The notes beneath the pieces are model-generated. The model had not been told where the DNA came from and made no database searches. It saw only the letters and a program-made list of their open reading frames with translations. The position numbers and the translations under genes are program-made. Positions 1-12,852 of a DNA stretch of 64,000 nt are shown here, in pieces. Position 1 is the stretch's first letter. Every line of letters starts with the position of its first letter. The stretch lies in assembly GCA_001606155.1 (NCBI GenBank), contig LODT01000029.1, forward strand, positions 806,001 to 870,000. Direction: 5' to 3'. Source of the DNA: Tieghemostelium lacteum. Taxonomy: Eukaryota; Evosea; Eumycetozoa; Dictyosteliales; Raperosteliaceae.

Positions 1-248
1 TTTTTGGTACTCTTTTAATAATTCCATTGGTTTTAACTCTTTTTGTATGGATGATTTCTGAATACAAATTCACTAGACTCTCTAAATATGGTATTTTAGA
101 TAACTACAATTCACCATCTGACCAATCTATTGATTTTCATGATGGTTCTATATCTATTTCAAAATATACTGATCAATATAGACAACCTTATGATAGACAA
201 CTCCTATTACCTGAAGAAACACTTGAAGAAACCCATAACAATATTTAG
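1..248 (+). CDS. C-terminal end of a membrane protein (5' end outside window)
   Basis: The reading frame is open from the left edge (codons from base 3) to a TAG stop at 246-248. The first 15 or so residues are strongly hydrophobic and end in FVWMISEYKF, which looks like the last transmembrane helix. A polar tail of about 65 residues follows, rich in Ser, Asp, Tyr and Gln. This suggests a membrane protein with a short cytosolic tail, but the family cannot be told from this piece. The stop lies about 100 bp before the next gene on the same strand. A frame reading 130-354 is a shadow. Confidence 0.55.
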   Translation, partial: FGTLLIIPLVLTLFVWMISEYKFTRLSKYGILDNYNSPSDQSIDFHDGSISISKYTDQYRQPYDRQLLLPEETLEETHNNI

Positions 249-350
249 ATATTTAAATAAAAATGTTTTTTCTATTTATCTGATAAACACCCAAGTTGAA
301 GATACACTAAAAATAAAAAATTTAATTTTTCATTTTCATATTTTAGGAAA

Positions 351-3300
351 ATGAAAGGGGACAGAATGCCAAGTGTAGTCTCACCACTGGCGAATTCGAT
401 GGGTGAGGATTACACAGATAGTTGGTTAGATTATCTACTTGACCCCTCGAAATTAGATAGCCACTTAGTGGAGTTATATAGTGGTAGAATAAATCATCCA
501 TCACCTCTTAGTATCATAAAGACTCTGTTGAAACAGTATGAAAAGAATATTGTAAATTCAACTAGTACTACATCTGTACTTTTATCAACTCAAACAGCAT
601 CCACAACACCACAACTATCAAAAAGATCAAAAGTTTTGATAGAATTGATTATCAAAGTGGTTGTAGGATTGAAATATACTTTAGAGGATTTCGAGAAGAT
701 GATACCTATTAAACATCAGAGATTTGTGTTAGAGCAACTAGAGGTTCCAAATGATAAAGTTCCATTGGAATATCAGACTTTTCTTCAGAGATGGATACTT
801 ACAGGTATTATTAAAGGTACACCTATAAAGTACCTTTTATCGAATGCAACTTCAACTCAACCACAACAAACTCCTACTACAACTTCTAAACCACAGCAAC
901 CATTATCAAATAGTAGTAGTGGAATATCGTTGGTTGACAGTAGTGGACTTACAACACCACCTTCAACACCTCCACCTACACCACCATCATTTATAACCAT
1001 TAGTAGTATTGGTCCTGGTAGTGTTAATCAATCTGCTACTATTGAACAAATTACAGCTTTGGAAGAGATGGTATCTAAAGCAATTGAATATCTCACAAAA
1101 TGGATTAAAGACAATTCAACCTCAGTACATGATCAAATTAATTCCATTATATCATTAGAACTAGGTGAATTTCAGTTTTATAAAGAATCTTATTTTGATG
1201 CAAAACAACTCTTTAATAGTGCACTACAATATATAAACAAAGTATCTTCACTATCTACCCCTTTAACCACAGTAACAAAAGAGAGAATTCAGTCATTTAT
1301 CTTAGCTTGTAAAACAATAGATTTTAATAACAATAGTAATAATAGTATGGTAATTGATGATCATCAACAACAACAACAGGATTTAAATACACCTTCAATT
1401 GTATTTGAGAAATCTCTGTGTACTAGAAATTATCAGGAGACATTAACAATACTGTTTAATGATTTATTTCATGTAGCTAATGATGATGAAAATTTGAAAA
1501 TTGAAATACATTGGGGTTCTAGATTAAATTTGGAATTGGATAAAGATATTCCTAAATCATATCAAACCAAGATACAGTTGAATAATATAATTAAGGCTGT
1601 GATAATAGTAAATAGTATTAGTAATCATAAACATAAGAGTCAAATGTTACAAAAGAAACTTCACTTTCAAAAGTATCTGAATGAAAGATATTTTCAATTC
1701 AAAAGATACTCAGTAGATGAAATACAGGATTTCTTTAAACTTCTACAATCTTATTTAAAAAAGTATAACAATAATAATCAGGGTTCTATAGAAACATCAA
1801 TTAAACAAGTAATAATAGAAATATATGGTGTTTTAAAAAACCCATTTTCAAATAACACAGATTCATTTGAAAAGTATTCAAATGATCTATTTCCAAATCT
1901 TCTATCAACAATTTATAATAATAATGAAAATAGTAATAATAGTAATGGTTATCATAATAATTCAAATGTACAGCAAACACAGTCAGCATTTAATCAGTAT
2001 CTTACAGAGAGTAATTTAATTACTTTTAAAAAAGTGATTCAAGATGAACTGAAATCTAAATATTCATTGTCAGATACTGAAATTAGTAATCTTATCACTC
2101 AAGATAAATTACAGAATATAATGGATATGAATATTGAAGTTGAACAATTAGATCAGTTTAATAGTACACCTGAATTGGAATATCTGAAATTCTATTTAAA
2201 TATATGTAAAAACAATCAAATTTCAGAGAATTCAGATAAAATTACTACTGATTTCGAAACACTCTTACAAAGTAACCAAACTCCCAACCCATTAGTAATA
2301 ATTGGTATATCAGTTCTATTAATCAAACAAAATCAATGGAACCTTTTAAAAACACTAAATAATCAACTATTACAAAAATCCAATAATTCAATTAAAGAGT
2401 TATTGAATATAATAGAATCTCTATCTAATTTATCAATAGAATTAAAAGTATCTGATAATATAAATAATGTAGATAATAATAATAGTAATAATAGTAATGA
2501 AATGGATACATCATCAGATAATAATAATAGTCAATTAATAATTAATCTATTTATTCAATTTATAAATTCAATTAAATTACCAACATTGAATAAGAGTCAG
2601 CATTGGATAGGGGTTGGTGGTACTGGGCTACTACAGTATATTAGTAATTGTGTACTTTTAGAGGTGTTGTCTAGTATATTTGTTGGTGTGATTCATGCTA
2701 TTCAGGTACACAAAAAACAGATTCCATCCTCTTTAGAATTGAATTTGGAAATTTATCCATCATTTGCTAAAGTGGTTTCTGGATATTTATTAAATAGTTC
2801 GCAAGTAGTCAGTACTCAAACACAACAGCTATTGGAATTGGACTTATTCATTACTGATTTGTATCAAGAGACAATCAATAGATGGATGTCTATAGAACCT
2901 GGAAATGGAAAACTATACTTATATCTAGGTGACATTTACTTTGAGAAAAAGTATTATAGAGACTCACTAAGGTACTACCTATTGAGTTGTTGTCATGAAA
3001 ATAGTTTCTACACTGACAGTACCAAGAGTAACGACACCACTCACAAGTATCTATTACCTCTAAGTTACCGTATCTATCACTGTCTAATTCAATTACGATC
3101 ACCAATGCAAGCTATAATAGTATCACAACTCTTTAAAAATCAATCCCAATCATGTTCAGTAATCTTTAAAATCATTCAAGATGATTACCTATCACTTGAC
3201 CCAAACTATTTCCAATATATATGGGAAATTCCAATTTTAGAGATCTTAATAAGTAAGTAATTTTATTATAAATATTATTTTCAAATAACTAATATCAATT

Positions 3301-3487
3301 ATTCCAATCCCGATATATAGATACATATTCAAAATTAAAAGATCAAGTTAAATTGTCATTATTGTATCAGATTACTTCAAATTTTGCAATTAATGAATTC
3401 AACAACTCTGATATTAGATCACAATTTATAAAATTTACATTAAATAATTATTGGAAACAATTATCAAATGATTTTCTTTTAACCTAG
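351..3487 (+). CDS. ints8: Integrator complex subunit 8 homologue, two exons
   Basis: Exons 351..3252 and 3321..3487 join in phase 1 across a 68-nt intron (donor GTAAGT, acceptor ATATAG) to give 1022 residues, close to animal INTS8. The N-terminus carries the INTS8-type motif SWLDYLLDPSKLDSHLVEL, followed by helical repeat segments. Ser/Thr/Pro- and Asn-rich inserts at about residues 165-225, 325-335 and 520-545 are dictyostelid additions. A TPR-like block, YLGDIYFEKKYYRDSLRYYL, sits near residue 860. INTS8 is a nuclear scaffold subunit of Integrator, which cleaves snRNA precursors, attenuates paused RNA polymerase II and recruits PP2A. The assignment rests on remembered family similarity, strongest at the two ends. 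Confidence 0.72.
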
Positions 3488-3682
3488 AAAATAAAAAGAA
3501 TCAAATAAAGAACAAAAAGTCAGTTGGATTTTTTTTACATTGAGAGAAGGTGCACCCCTATTTTTTTTTTTTTATTTTTATTTTTATACCCAAAAAGATC
3601 TGATCAATCAAAGAAATATAATACCACTTTGGGAATATCAGAGTGGTAAATAGTACAATTAGTAATATTACATTAATATAAA

Positions 3683-6600
3683 ATGACAAATAAATGTGGT
3701 TCATGTGGAACAGTTGCAAGTTCAGCAACAGTTAAATTCTGCACACAGTGTGGGAATAAATTAGGATCTACACCTACTTCAACGAGTACACCACTGTCAA
3801 AATCTACAACTAGTACAACTAGTACAACCAACACTGCTATTAAACCTAGACCTGTATCAACATATATACCAAAATCAACAACAAGTACAACCACAACATC
3901 AAGTAGTAGTTTACATGTCACAAAGTCACCTTCAACTACTGCTTCTAAACCTTTACCTCCTTCACCTTCGACTACAACTACAACTTCTACATCATTTACA
4001 CCAAAATCAATTTTAAAACCTACTACTACAATTAGTACTACTAGTAGTACTATTAAACCTGCTAGTAAACCTACAACAACTACATCATCAACACCAAGTA
4101 CAACTACATCGCCATTTGAAAGTGTAAAGTTGAATAGAGTTAAATCACATACTGTAAATTATGGAAAAGAGTCACCAGTTAAAACTACAGAAGTACCATC
4201 ACCTCCACCAAAAGAATGGACATCTTCAGGTGGATCTTTTGTAAAGATGGCTGCAAAATCAAGAGAGACTTTGGATGCTAAAGCAATTAGAGATACAAAG
4301 ATTCTATCTGGACAACCAGTTCCAGAGACACCACCAACAACTATACCTACTTCTAAAAGTTCTTTGAATATTAGTCATAAAAAAGCAGTTTCTTCACCTG
4401 ATCCTATAGGAGGTAGTAGTCCATCTCAGAAATTAACATTAGCACAACAACAAGAGAAACAAGCTCAATTGGAGAAACAGATTCAATTGGATAAAGAAAA
4501 GTTTTTAGCAAAAGAAAAGGAAGCTGAGAAACTCAGACAACATCAGTTGGAGAAGGACAAGGAGGCGGAAAGACATAAACAATTGTTAGAAAAAGAGAAA
4601 CAAGCTGAGAAGGAGAGAGAAAGACAATTGGAATTGAAAAAACAACAGGATAAAGAAAAAGAAAAATTAGAAAAAGAAAAACAAAAACAAATTGATAAGG
4701 ATAAAGCTAAACAAATTGAAAAGGAGAAATTGAAAGCATTGGAGAAGGAAAAAGAGAAAGAGAGATTGGCATCTCAAGAGAAACTATTAGAGAAAGAAAA
4801 AGAAAAGTCACTAGACAAGGAAAGAAAAGCTGATAGAGAACGTGAGAAACATCTGGAAAAGGAAAGAGAAAAAATTGAACATGAACGTGAAAAACAAGCT
4901 AGAGAACGAGAGAAATTCGAAAAAGAAAGAGAAAAAACAGAAAAAGAAAGAGAAAAACTTAGACAACAACAAAATGGGTCGCCTGTTCCTACCACTTTAG
5001 CTAATAATAATGTATCTTCGGATGATAATAATAGTAGTGGTGATAGTGGTAATACAACTTTATCTGATCAAATTAAAAATATTAAAGAATCTTCTGAGTC
5101 CTCATCTGATAGTCCAAAGAGAAAAACTAAACATGGGTCAAGATTCTTTTCATTTATTCTTGGTGATAAAGATAATGAAGATGATGTAGATAGTTTACAG
5201 ATATCTTCTCCAAATCCTAATCAACAGCAACATAGTAACTCTATTGGAAGAGATTCATTAGAGTCTAGTAATAATAGTGTAAATAGTGAACATACAACAA
5301 ACAGTGAGGATCAAGATGGTAGTGGAAGTAGTAATGGTGATGCACCCTTAAGAAAATGGGCAATGAAGAGAAATGAACTTCAAACTAGTAATGGAAATCT
5401 GTTGGGTAATATCAGTCCGAATCCATCATCACCTAATCTTATGATGGGTACCTCTAGAATTTCCAGTCCGGATCCACCCCCAACACTTATTGAGTTACCA
5501 CCAGCAACCGACCATCGATCAAAGGTCATTGAAGAGATTATCGTCACTGAAAATGACTATATTCGTGACTTGGAAATTATGGTTTGGTTAAAGAAAGAAA
5601 TGGTAATTCAAGATGAATCCTCTAAACTAAATAGTCTTGATGAAATTAATGCACTGTTTAGTAATGTTGAACAATTGTTATTGGTGAATAAGGAGTTGTA
5701 TAATACCTTCTCAGATTCAAAATACACTGATTTGGGTGATGCTATTGCTCACGGTTTCAAGATAATGTCGGCATTTTTGAAATCTTATTTTGTCTATTGT
5801 TCAAATCAACAGAAGGCTTTAGCAACCTATTCAGCATTACGTGGAAAGAATGCATCTTATCTTGCATACCTATTGACTAGACGTGAATGTAGGTCACTTC
5901 CATTTGACAGTTTTCTAATTAAACCCATTCAGAGGGTATGCAAATATCCACTACTAATTAGAGAATTGATAAAGTCAACTGCTGCTCAATCTAATAGTCA
6001 CAGTATGCTACTTGCAGCTCAATCTGCAATTGAAAATATTGTATTAGATGTCAATGATAAAAAGAGAGAATTTGACCAACAAATGAGAATGTATGAAATT
6101 CAAAAACGTCTTAATGATGCAGGTCAAGATTATAAATTACTATCACCATCTAGAAAACTCATTAAAGAGGGTGCAATCACAAGTTGGGGTTTCACAGTTC
6201 CTGGTCAACCCAATAGCCAATACAATAAGAAACCTAAAGATGGTTTCTATTATCTATTCAATGATCTATTCCTATATACACAAGTAAAATCATCACTCAC
6301 TGATGACAATTCCTCTGCATTACCACTAAAATTAAAAGCTGAAATACCACTACATGTATCTTTAGTAAAAGATATTCAAGAACCATCAAATTCATTTGAA
6401 GTATGTATACATTTATAATTAACAAACCATACAGACAGTAACTAACTCCAAAAATTTTAATTTTAGTTAATATATTCAATACAACAAATTTGGATGTTTT
6501 CACTATCAACACCAGAAGAAAAGCAATCATTATTTACAGAGATTGATAATTGTATTGAAATTAATCTACAGAGTGCCTATAAAAAATATCTTGAAGAAAA

Positions 6601-6916
6601 ACAACAACAGCAAAACCAAATTAATAATTCACAACCCAATTTATCATCTTCACCAAGTACAAATAGACAATCACAATCACCTATTACTACTAAATCACAG
6701 TCATCACCTACTTTGATTGGTGGTAGTTTATCTAGTGGTACATTGACTGCACAGGTAGAATCCTATGATGAATGGAGAAAATTGGTTAGAAATAAACCAC
6801 TACCTTCTTTACCTCCAACTGGATCACCATCACTCAACAAGGGTCCACCAAAAGCATTACCACCTCCACCTCCACCTTCTCTACACTCTTCATTTAATGA
6901 TATCAAAATAGTATAA
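3683..6916 (+). CDS. RhoGEF with N-terminal zinc ribbon, coiled coil, DH and PH domains
   Basis: Exons 3683..6400 and 6467..6916 join in phase 0 (donor GTATGT, acceptor TTTTAG) to give 1055 residues. Domains in order: a four-Cys zinc ribbon at residues 5-27 (CGSCG then CTQCG); a Ser/Thr/Pro-rich linker; a Lys/Glu coiled coil at about 253-430; a Ser/Asn-rich region; a DH domain at about 612-800 with the conserved PIQRVCKYPLLIREL motif; and a PH domain at about 820-940 split by the intron. DH-PH proteins load GTP on Rho/Rac GTPases and control actin. The C-terminus ends in a proline-rich stretch that may bind SH3 or profilin. The zinc ribbon combined with a RhoGEF is unusual. The particular gxc gene is not identified. 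Confidence 0.85.
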
Positions 6917-7031
6917 TCAATAAATGCTACCATTTTAACATACTGTATTAATAAATAAAAATGCAACCACCATACATTGATGTATGTATTTCAAGTAAAC
7001 TATTAGTGTTAAATATAATTCTATATAAATT

Positions 7032-10000
7032 TTATTTCTGTAAATTTGTAAATTGATAATAAATAGAATTGTGGTTTGAAACTAGTAAATTATTCAAACT
7101 TAGTTGTTTTAGGTCCAGTGATATGATTGAATTAGGGTTTTGGTGAATGGTTAAAACCATAATTAAAGGATTTTTGTTAATAATATCCAATAATGTGTTG
7201 ATTGTAGAATATTTTTCCATAATTGTCACATTTAAAATTTCAATGTATGGAATGGTGCAATTGGTTAATAGCAAGACCATTTCTGTTAATGTGAAGTTAT
7301 TTAAAACCAATTGTTTAATTGGTAATGTAGTAGAGGATGTTAATGATGAAAACCAATTTATATTATTTTGGGGAAGTTCTGATTGTACTATTTGTTTGAA
7401 CAATACAAGTTTAGTGAGATTGGTCAGATATTGAATAGTGTCCATAGGTTCTACAATAGAAACCATATCTGAAATTCTCAACTGATTAACATATTTTAAA
7501 AGGTTAGTATTCATTGAACCCGATGGTGTAAATGAGTAGCTAAGGGGTACTAGTTTTGAAGTGAAATATGATGCGTTAGTGAAAAATGTGAATTTTGGAT
7601 GTAGTCTTTTGAAGTTATCCAATTTATCCAAAATTGACAACACGATAAGTTGTTGTTCACTGTCAAGTCTTTCAATAAATGAAATCTTTATAACTTGTAG
7701 TGAACTATGGTTATTGTCAAGAATTTTTTCAAGACATGTGAGAAAGGAATTCAATAGTTTGATGTTTTCTAAAATTCCAATGTTTCTACTTGTAAGATGA
7801 GGTCCCATTATTAATTTAACTTCCTTCAGTTCATGACAATGATCCAATAGTGAAATGACTGAGGATTGAAAGAGTGCCTGTGTAAATTGATGTCTAGAGT
7901 ATAATGGAAAATAAGGAATAGATAGTGAATGGGAATCAATTGTCAGATGTGTTAGTTCTGAAAGTTCCCTATTGAATTGGTAGAATATAGGTTGATCCAG
8001 TACCAGCGATTGTTGTTTATAGATTATCGATTCAACTTTTTCAAAATGGAAATGTCGAAGTTGGGAGTACTTGATATGATAGATTCCATTAGCTAACAAT
8101 GACCAGTTTCCTGTATCTATAATTCTACTGAATGTGAAATGACGTGGAATCTTTTGAACCAATTTCAGAGATTCCCTAAAGAAAGTTTTGGATACCTGAG
8201 CCAAGTTTATTAACTCTCTACCCAAAATGGTTTGGTCCATGTAAAAGAACCTGAGTATATTCTGTATCACAAGATTTTGAATTTGTGGTGTATATTGACT
8301 GAAATCATCGGTTTGATTTCTAGGGTCGTAACCCAGTTTAGTCGCTGCATTCTCAATTAGCATCTGAAGACATGCAATCTTTTTTACATGTATAGTTTTG
8401 AGAATAAATTTTCTGTTGTTTTCGTTACAAATTGCCAACATGGTCTCCATTCGTGAGAGATATTTGGGAGCAATGGTTGTAAGTTCAGTGGAGAGTTCCA
8501 CTATATTCCGCATGATAAAGGCTACATATTCCTTTTTGAAACTGTAGTCAAATGGTGATGCAAGTGTATAGGGTTTAGATGATTTTAGAAGTTTTTTAAT
8601 AATGTATTCATCATAATGTTCTTTTGATTGAAGTACTGTCAATGAGTTGTTGATTTGTTGAAATAGTGAATGGTGAAAACTGAGTAGATTTGATAAGCTG
8701 TCTTCTTGAATTATTAGTGATTCAAAGTATTGGTCAATGAATTGTTGGTATATATTGTTGGCAAGACTGAGTAATAGACGAATAGATATATTCTGAAGTG
8801 GTTCATAGATTAGCTCAGTTTCTGGTTTTGGTTTAATCTTGGAGTAGTTTAAGAGAACAGTGGATATATATTTATCTAAATTTGCTACTCTTTTTAATCT
8901 ATCCAGTAGATAGAAATAAGCGTATACAACACGACCGCCGTCTAGTTGTTGTACAAGTTTCAAAGTGTTTTCAACAACCATTAAGAAAGCATTCATGAAT
9001 ATCTCACCCATATCCAATAGTCTTCTAATTAGATCGATATAACCAGAAGGATGGGCCAAAACTACAAATAATTGACGCCCAATATTCTCAAAGAGAAGGT
9101 TAATTTCCATTGGTCCTTTTAGAAATGGTCTACATTTTCTGAGAAGTTGTAATTTATCCATTTGTGAACAGAGTCTACCCATAGCTCTAACAAATAGATC
9201 ATTTGTTAGAGTTTCGTTTATACTCTTCTTTTGTTGTATAGAGAGATTTATAATCTTTTCTCTCAATTCTAAAACACCTTTAAAACTGAGTTGTGAAGAA
9301 TTCCCAATGCCAACATTCTTATTCTCCAAAGTTTCTAAATCATCTGTATAGAACACAAACATTTTTAGACTTGGACCTAATAAACCATCTTTAGAGGCAT
9401 TACTATAACATTGTTCAAATTCTTTGTGATCTTTAAACTGATCACCTCTAGCTAGAACTAGTGTTGAAATGATATTCATTTGTGCCACAAAATCATTATT
9501 ATTTCTGATAGGGACATTATTTAAATAGTTTAAATAGTTGTCAAATAGTTGATCAGATATTGAACTTGGGTTAAATCTACATATTGCATCAAACAATAAT
9601 ATATAGTTTTCATTTAACTTTAACAATAACTGAGCTGGACTTTGTGATTTGGTATTAGTTTCACCCAAGACTTTGTCAACAAAACACTCATTTTGTATCA
9701 CATGGAGACATTCAATAGCCAATTGATTGTCAAATTGTTTATATTGACCAATAATCTCAGAAAGTACCAAACTGATGTGAGTGTGTAGTTCCTTGTGACT
9801 GATAACCTTTAAAGCCGTAACCAATCTATTACAAATAAATGAATGATTTTGATAGACAGTATCAGATTCTATGCTCAAACATTTCAGAGCTCCAACAGCA
9901 TTAAGAACCTGTCTACTCTTGGAAACCACAATCTTTGCAGTCCATTTTCTAAAATATTGCATGGTAAGTTCACCAATGAATATTGTACCATAGTGAATCT

Positions 10001-10937
10001 TATAGTAATAGAGAACTGGAACTCTATTTAACCTAGTTGATCTACTATTATACTTAAAAATAAATGGTAACAATGACAAATAGTCATCTTTTAATAACTG
10101 AATATTCTCTTTGGACAATTTAGGAAAGGTAGTGAGACATATCAATTGTACCAATACACTGGTAGAATCATGTTGTTGTTTATCCAAATCATCACAAACA
10201 CACATTCTAATTAAACCTCTAACAAAATCAACAGACAATGAGTCCTTTAGAACTATAGTCATTTCAAAAGATTCTAAATCACCCTGATCAATGATTTTAC
10301 AAGCATCTTCCACAGATTTGGATATAAACTGAAGATTTACAATTTTGTTTGCCAATTCATAGCAATCATTGATCATTCTTTGTTGAAATTTTCCAGTTTC
10401 CTTTTTTCTATTTTCTTTTATAAACATTAATGCCTACAAAAGATACCAATATATTAGTATTACCAAAACATATCATAGTATTAATAATATCTTAATACAC
10501 ACTTGTTGCAACGTTGACAATGAAAATAATTTATCTTTAAAATAAGGTATGATATTCATTTGATTGAATTCCAATATCTCTTGTAGAATGATAATATTTC
10601 TACATGAGAATATACCTAATAGCAATGAATTTTCATAGAGGTGTGATATTGAATATTTTGAATTTAAAATTCTAATAATCAAAATTAGGTATGGATTATC
10701 CTCAGGTTTAGATGAGTTATTTCTATTGTCATGATCAAACTGTATAAAATCTCTAAACAGAGGAAGTATCTTGGTGGCAACAAATAAATAATCAGTTTCT
10801 GTGATTTTTATAGTTTTAAATGTTTCGGATATGTGATCTAATGTAATTTCACCATGATCATTATTTTGTACTTGTCCAATAAACTTATCAAAATCAGTGT
10901 AAAATGTTTTAATATTTTCCACCAACTCTTTGTGCAT
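7032..10937 (-). CDS. Large uncharacterised ARM-like/F-box-like protein, two exons
   Basis: Exons 10937..10503 and 10433..7032 join in phase 0 (donor GTGTGT, acceptor TTGTAG) to give 1278 residues. The protein is helical throughout, with no signal peptide or membrane helix. A region around residues 760-800 (ILRFFYMDQTILGRELINL then LAQVSKTFF) resembles the F-box-like motif of many dictyostelid LRR proteins. It is followed by leucine-rich segments (LTHLTIDS, LKEVKLIMG, LTKLVLF, IKQLVLNNF) that fit irregular LRRs up to the C-terminus. The N-terminal 700 residues look like ARM/HEAT-type helices. Function is unknown; a substrate-adaptor role in an SCF ligase is only an inference. It converges on the RhoGEF gene with about 115 bp between stops. 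Confidence 0.8.
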
Positions 10938-11437
10938 TACTATCTAAAATTTAAAAATAATATTTAAGAAAAAAAAATTCGTCTTTGATTTAAAAACCCA
11001 TATGGACATCACCCGATTTTGTGATGATTTTTCTCATGCAAAGAATTTTACAGAAAAAGTGATGATTTTTTTTTTTCTGACCTAATCGATCTAATTGTCT
11101 TCTCATCACCAATAATTACATCAACAATACTATTATCTTCCATGTTTCTTTGTATATATTTTTACATGTGATCATCTAAATACTTGTGTTTATTTTTTTT
11201 TTTTCAAGCAATATAATTTTAAGTTCATTATTCGTATGAAAAGTCACTTAAAAGCTGATTTAAATAGTATTTCCTTTGGTCAAAGTACGAGATTTACAAT
11301 TTATTTATTTTTAATCAAAAAATCGACATTCTGAATATTAAGAACATGTTGATTTTTTGACTAAGAAGAAATAATCTATTTTGTTATTTTTTTAATTTAC
11401 CACACAGACAATTTGATCTAAATTTTTCTATAGAAAA
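10938..11437. other. Divergent intergenic region with a small unassigned ORF
   Basis: This 500-bp spacer lies between two divergent starts. Most of it is AT-rich, but 11048..11143 on the minus strand is a 31-codon ORF with coding-like composition starting MEDNSIVDVIIGDEKTIRSI. It may be a missed first exon of the downstream minus-strand gene, a separate micro-gene, or an upstream ORF. The sequence GTGATGATTTTT occurs twice about 30 nt apart beside it. No TATA element stands out from the background. Confidence 0.4.
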
Positions 11438-12052
11438 ATGCACAATACTAATAATATCATCAGCAATAATGATAACTCAGTTGAATTATACCAATCCTTT
11501 ACAAAAGCTGCTAATGGTATTGCTATGTTATATAAAAATAGTTTAACTGCACAAACACAATCATATCAAAAAGGTTATATAGACTCACTAGATAATTTAC
11601 AAGCATTCATTGAATCAAATAATATTGATTCACAATCTACTATTATTGAATATATAAAAAATGAAAAACTAAGGCTTTCCTCAAATCATTCTAACAATAA
11701 CAATAATAATCAGCAACAACAGCAACAACCCGAAACATTAAACATTATATCACCTGAATCTGTACATAATAATAATAATAACAATAACAATAATATCATT
11801 AACTCAAATCATAATACTCCTTTAACAACATCCTCTTCATTTACAAACTATATTATTAACAGAAATAACAATCATAATAATATCACTAATAGAGAGGCTA
11901 ATGATAGTAAACTAAATCAAAAGAAGAGAGTTTTAGAAAATAATTATTTATTAATGAATTATCATGAGCCTCTACCTATGCCAATTGAGGTTGATATAGA
12001 TACAACAAATATACACCAAAACAATATTAAAAAATCAAAATCTTCATTGTAA
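11438..12052 (+). CDS. HAPSTR1/C16orf72-like protein (UPF0472 family)
   Basis: A single-exon protein of 204 residues. Residues 18-60 (QSFTKAANGIAMLYKNSL then QSYQKGYIDSLDNLQAFI) match the core of human HAPSTR1 (formerly C16orf72), where the pattern is aromatic-Q-x-A-A-x-A-x-x-x-LYK, then a spaced Q-x-S-x-x-x-G-x-x-x-G. The rest is low-complexity Asn, Gln and His with a short basic/hydrophobic C-terminus. In animals HAPSTR1 binds the ubiquitin ligase HUWE1 and tunes stress responses. Here the role is inferred only from the short core, which is the sole conserved part. The alternative is a lineage protein that matches by chance. Confidence 0.65.
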   Translation: MHNTNNIISNNDNSVELYQSFTKAANGIAMLYKNSLTAQTQSYQKGYIDSLDNLQAFIESNNIDSQSTIIEYIKNEKLRLSSNHSNNNNNNQQQQQQPETLNIISPESVHNNNNNNNNNIINSNHNTPLTTSSSFTNYIINRNNNHNNITNREANDSKLNQKKRVLENNYLLMNYHEPLPMPIEVDIDTTNIHQNNIKKSKSSL

Positions 12053-12186
12053 TAATAAATGTTGGTTTGGTGTACATTTTGTATATATATTTTTATATTA
12101 TTAGTTTATTTATAGGTTTGGAGGGAGAAGTTAATATACAATCAGGTGTAGAAGGAGAAGTACATCCTTTATAAATAGATGGCCAT

Positions 12187-12852
12187 CTATTTCTTTGATA
12201 GATTATCAACAATTTTCTTACGTAATTGTTCAACTTGTTGATTGTATTTATCCAATTTCTCTGTAGTAGCTGCTTTATATTTTTCAGATTGTTTGATGTA
12301 TGGTTCCTTATCAGCATCAGACATGGAAGACCAGTTCTTTCCCAAAGTTTTAAAATACTCTGTAACTTTTACACCAGTTGGCTTAGATGATGCTTTTGCA
12401 GCAATATAGAGAGTATAAGGTGATGATTTACTTGGTTTTTGTGGTAATTCAGAATTCTCACGATCAACTCTAGCCTTGTCTTCTTTTGATTTTTGAATGT
12501 ATTGTGATTTTTCAGATGGACTGATGCTCTTCCATTTCTCAGAGATGGATTTCATTCTTTGCATTACAGTTCCACTTTCAACTTTATTATTTACATATTG
12601 TGATGCTACAAATAAGTTGTATGGTGACTTGGCTCTACTACCTCTAAGTGTCTTTTGTAGTTGCTTTTCAACTCTTTCATCAAACTTTTTTAATCTTTTC
12701 TCTAATGTTATTTGTTTTTTGGTAACTTTTGGTGTTGTAGTTGAATCTTTGTTTGTTTTTGTAGCATATTGTCTTAATGCATTTAAATAAACTTGTGATG
12801 TGAACCCAATCTTTGATCCATTATTAAAAATTGATTTGGTAAGAGATAACAT
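12187..12852 (-). CDS. Mitochondrial double HMG-box DNA-packaging protein (TFAM/Abf2-like)
   Basis: This protein of 221 residues has a basic, Asp/Glu-free N-terminus (MLSLTKSIFNN and onward, with Arg at position 28) that fits a mitochondrial presequence. Two HMG boxes follow, at about residues 69-130 (SPYNLFVASQYVN then ISEKWKSISPSEKSQY) and 142-205 (SPYTLYIAAKASS then LGKNWSSMSDADKEPY). The layout and length match TFAM and yeast Abf2, which coat and bend mitochondrial DNA and, in animals, help start transcription. No other domain is present. The gene is transcribed away from PUS1. The mitochondrial location is inferred from the N-terminus. Confidence 0.83.
   Translation of the reverse strand: MLSLTKSIFNNGSKIGFTSQVYLNALRQYATKTNKDSTTTPKVTKKQITLEKRLKKFDERVEKQLQKTLRGSRAKSPYNLFVASQYVNNKVESGTVMQRMKSISEKWKSISPSEKSQYIQKSKEDKARVDRENSELPQKPSKSSPYTLYIAAKASSKPTGVKVTEYFKTLGKNWSSMSDADKEPYIKQSEKYKAATTEKLDKYNQQVEQLRKKIVDNLSKK

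Noticed and set aside
10476-10502. Stop of the 154-residue minus-strand ORF as a separate gene
   Set aside because: The stop lies in an intron; splicing at 10502/10434 joins it in phase to the 1131-residue ORF.
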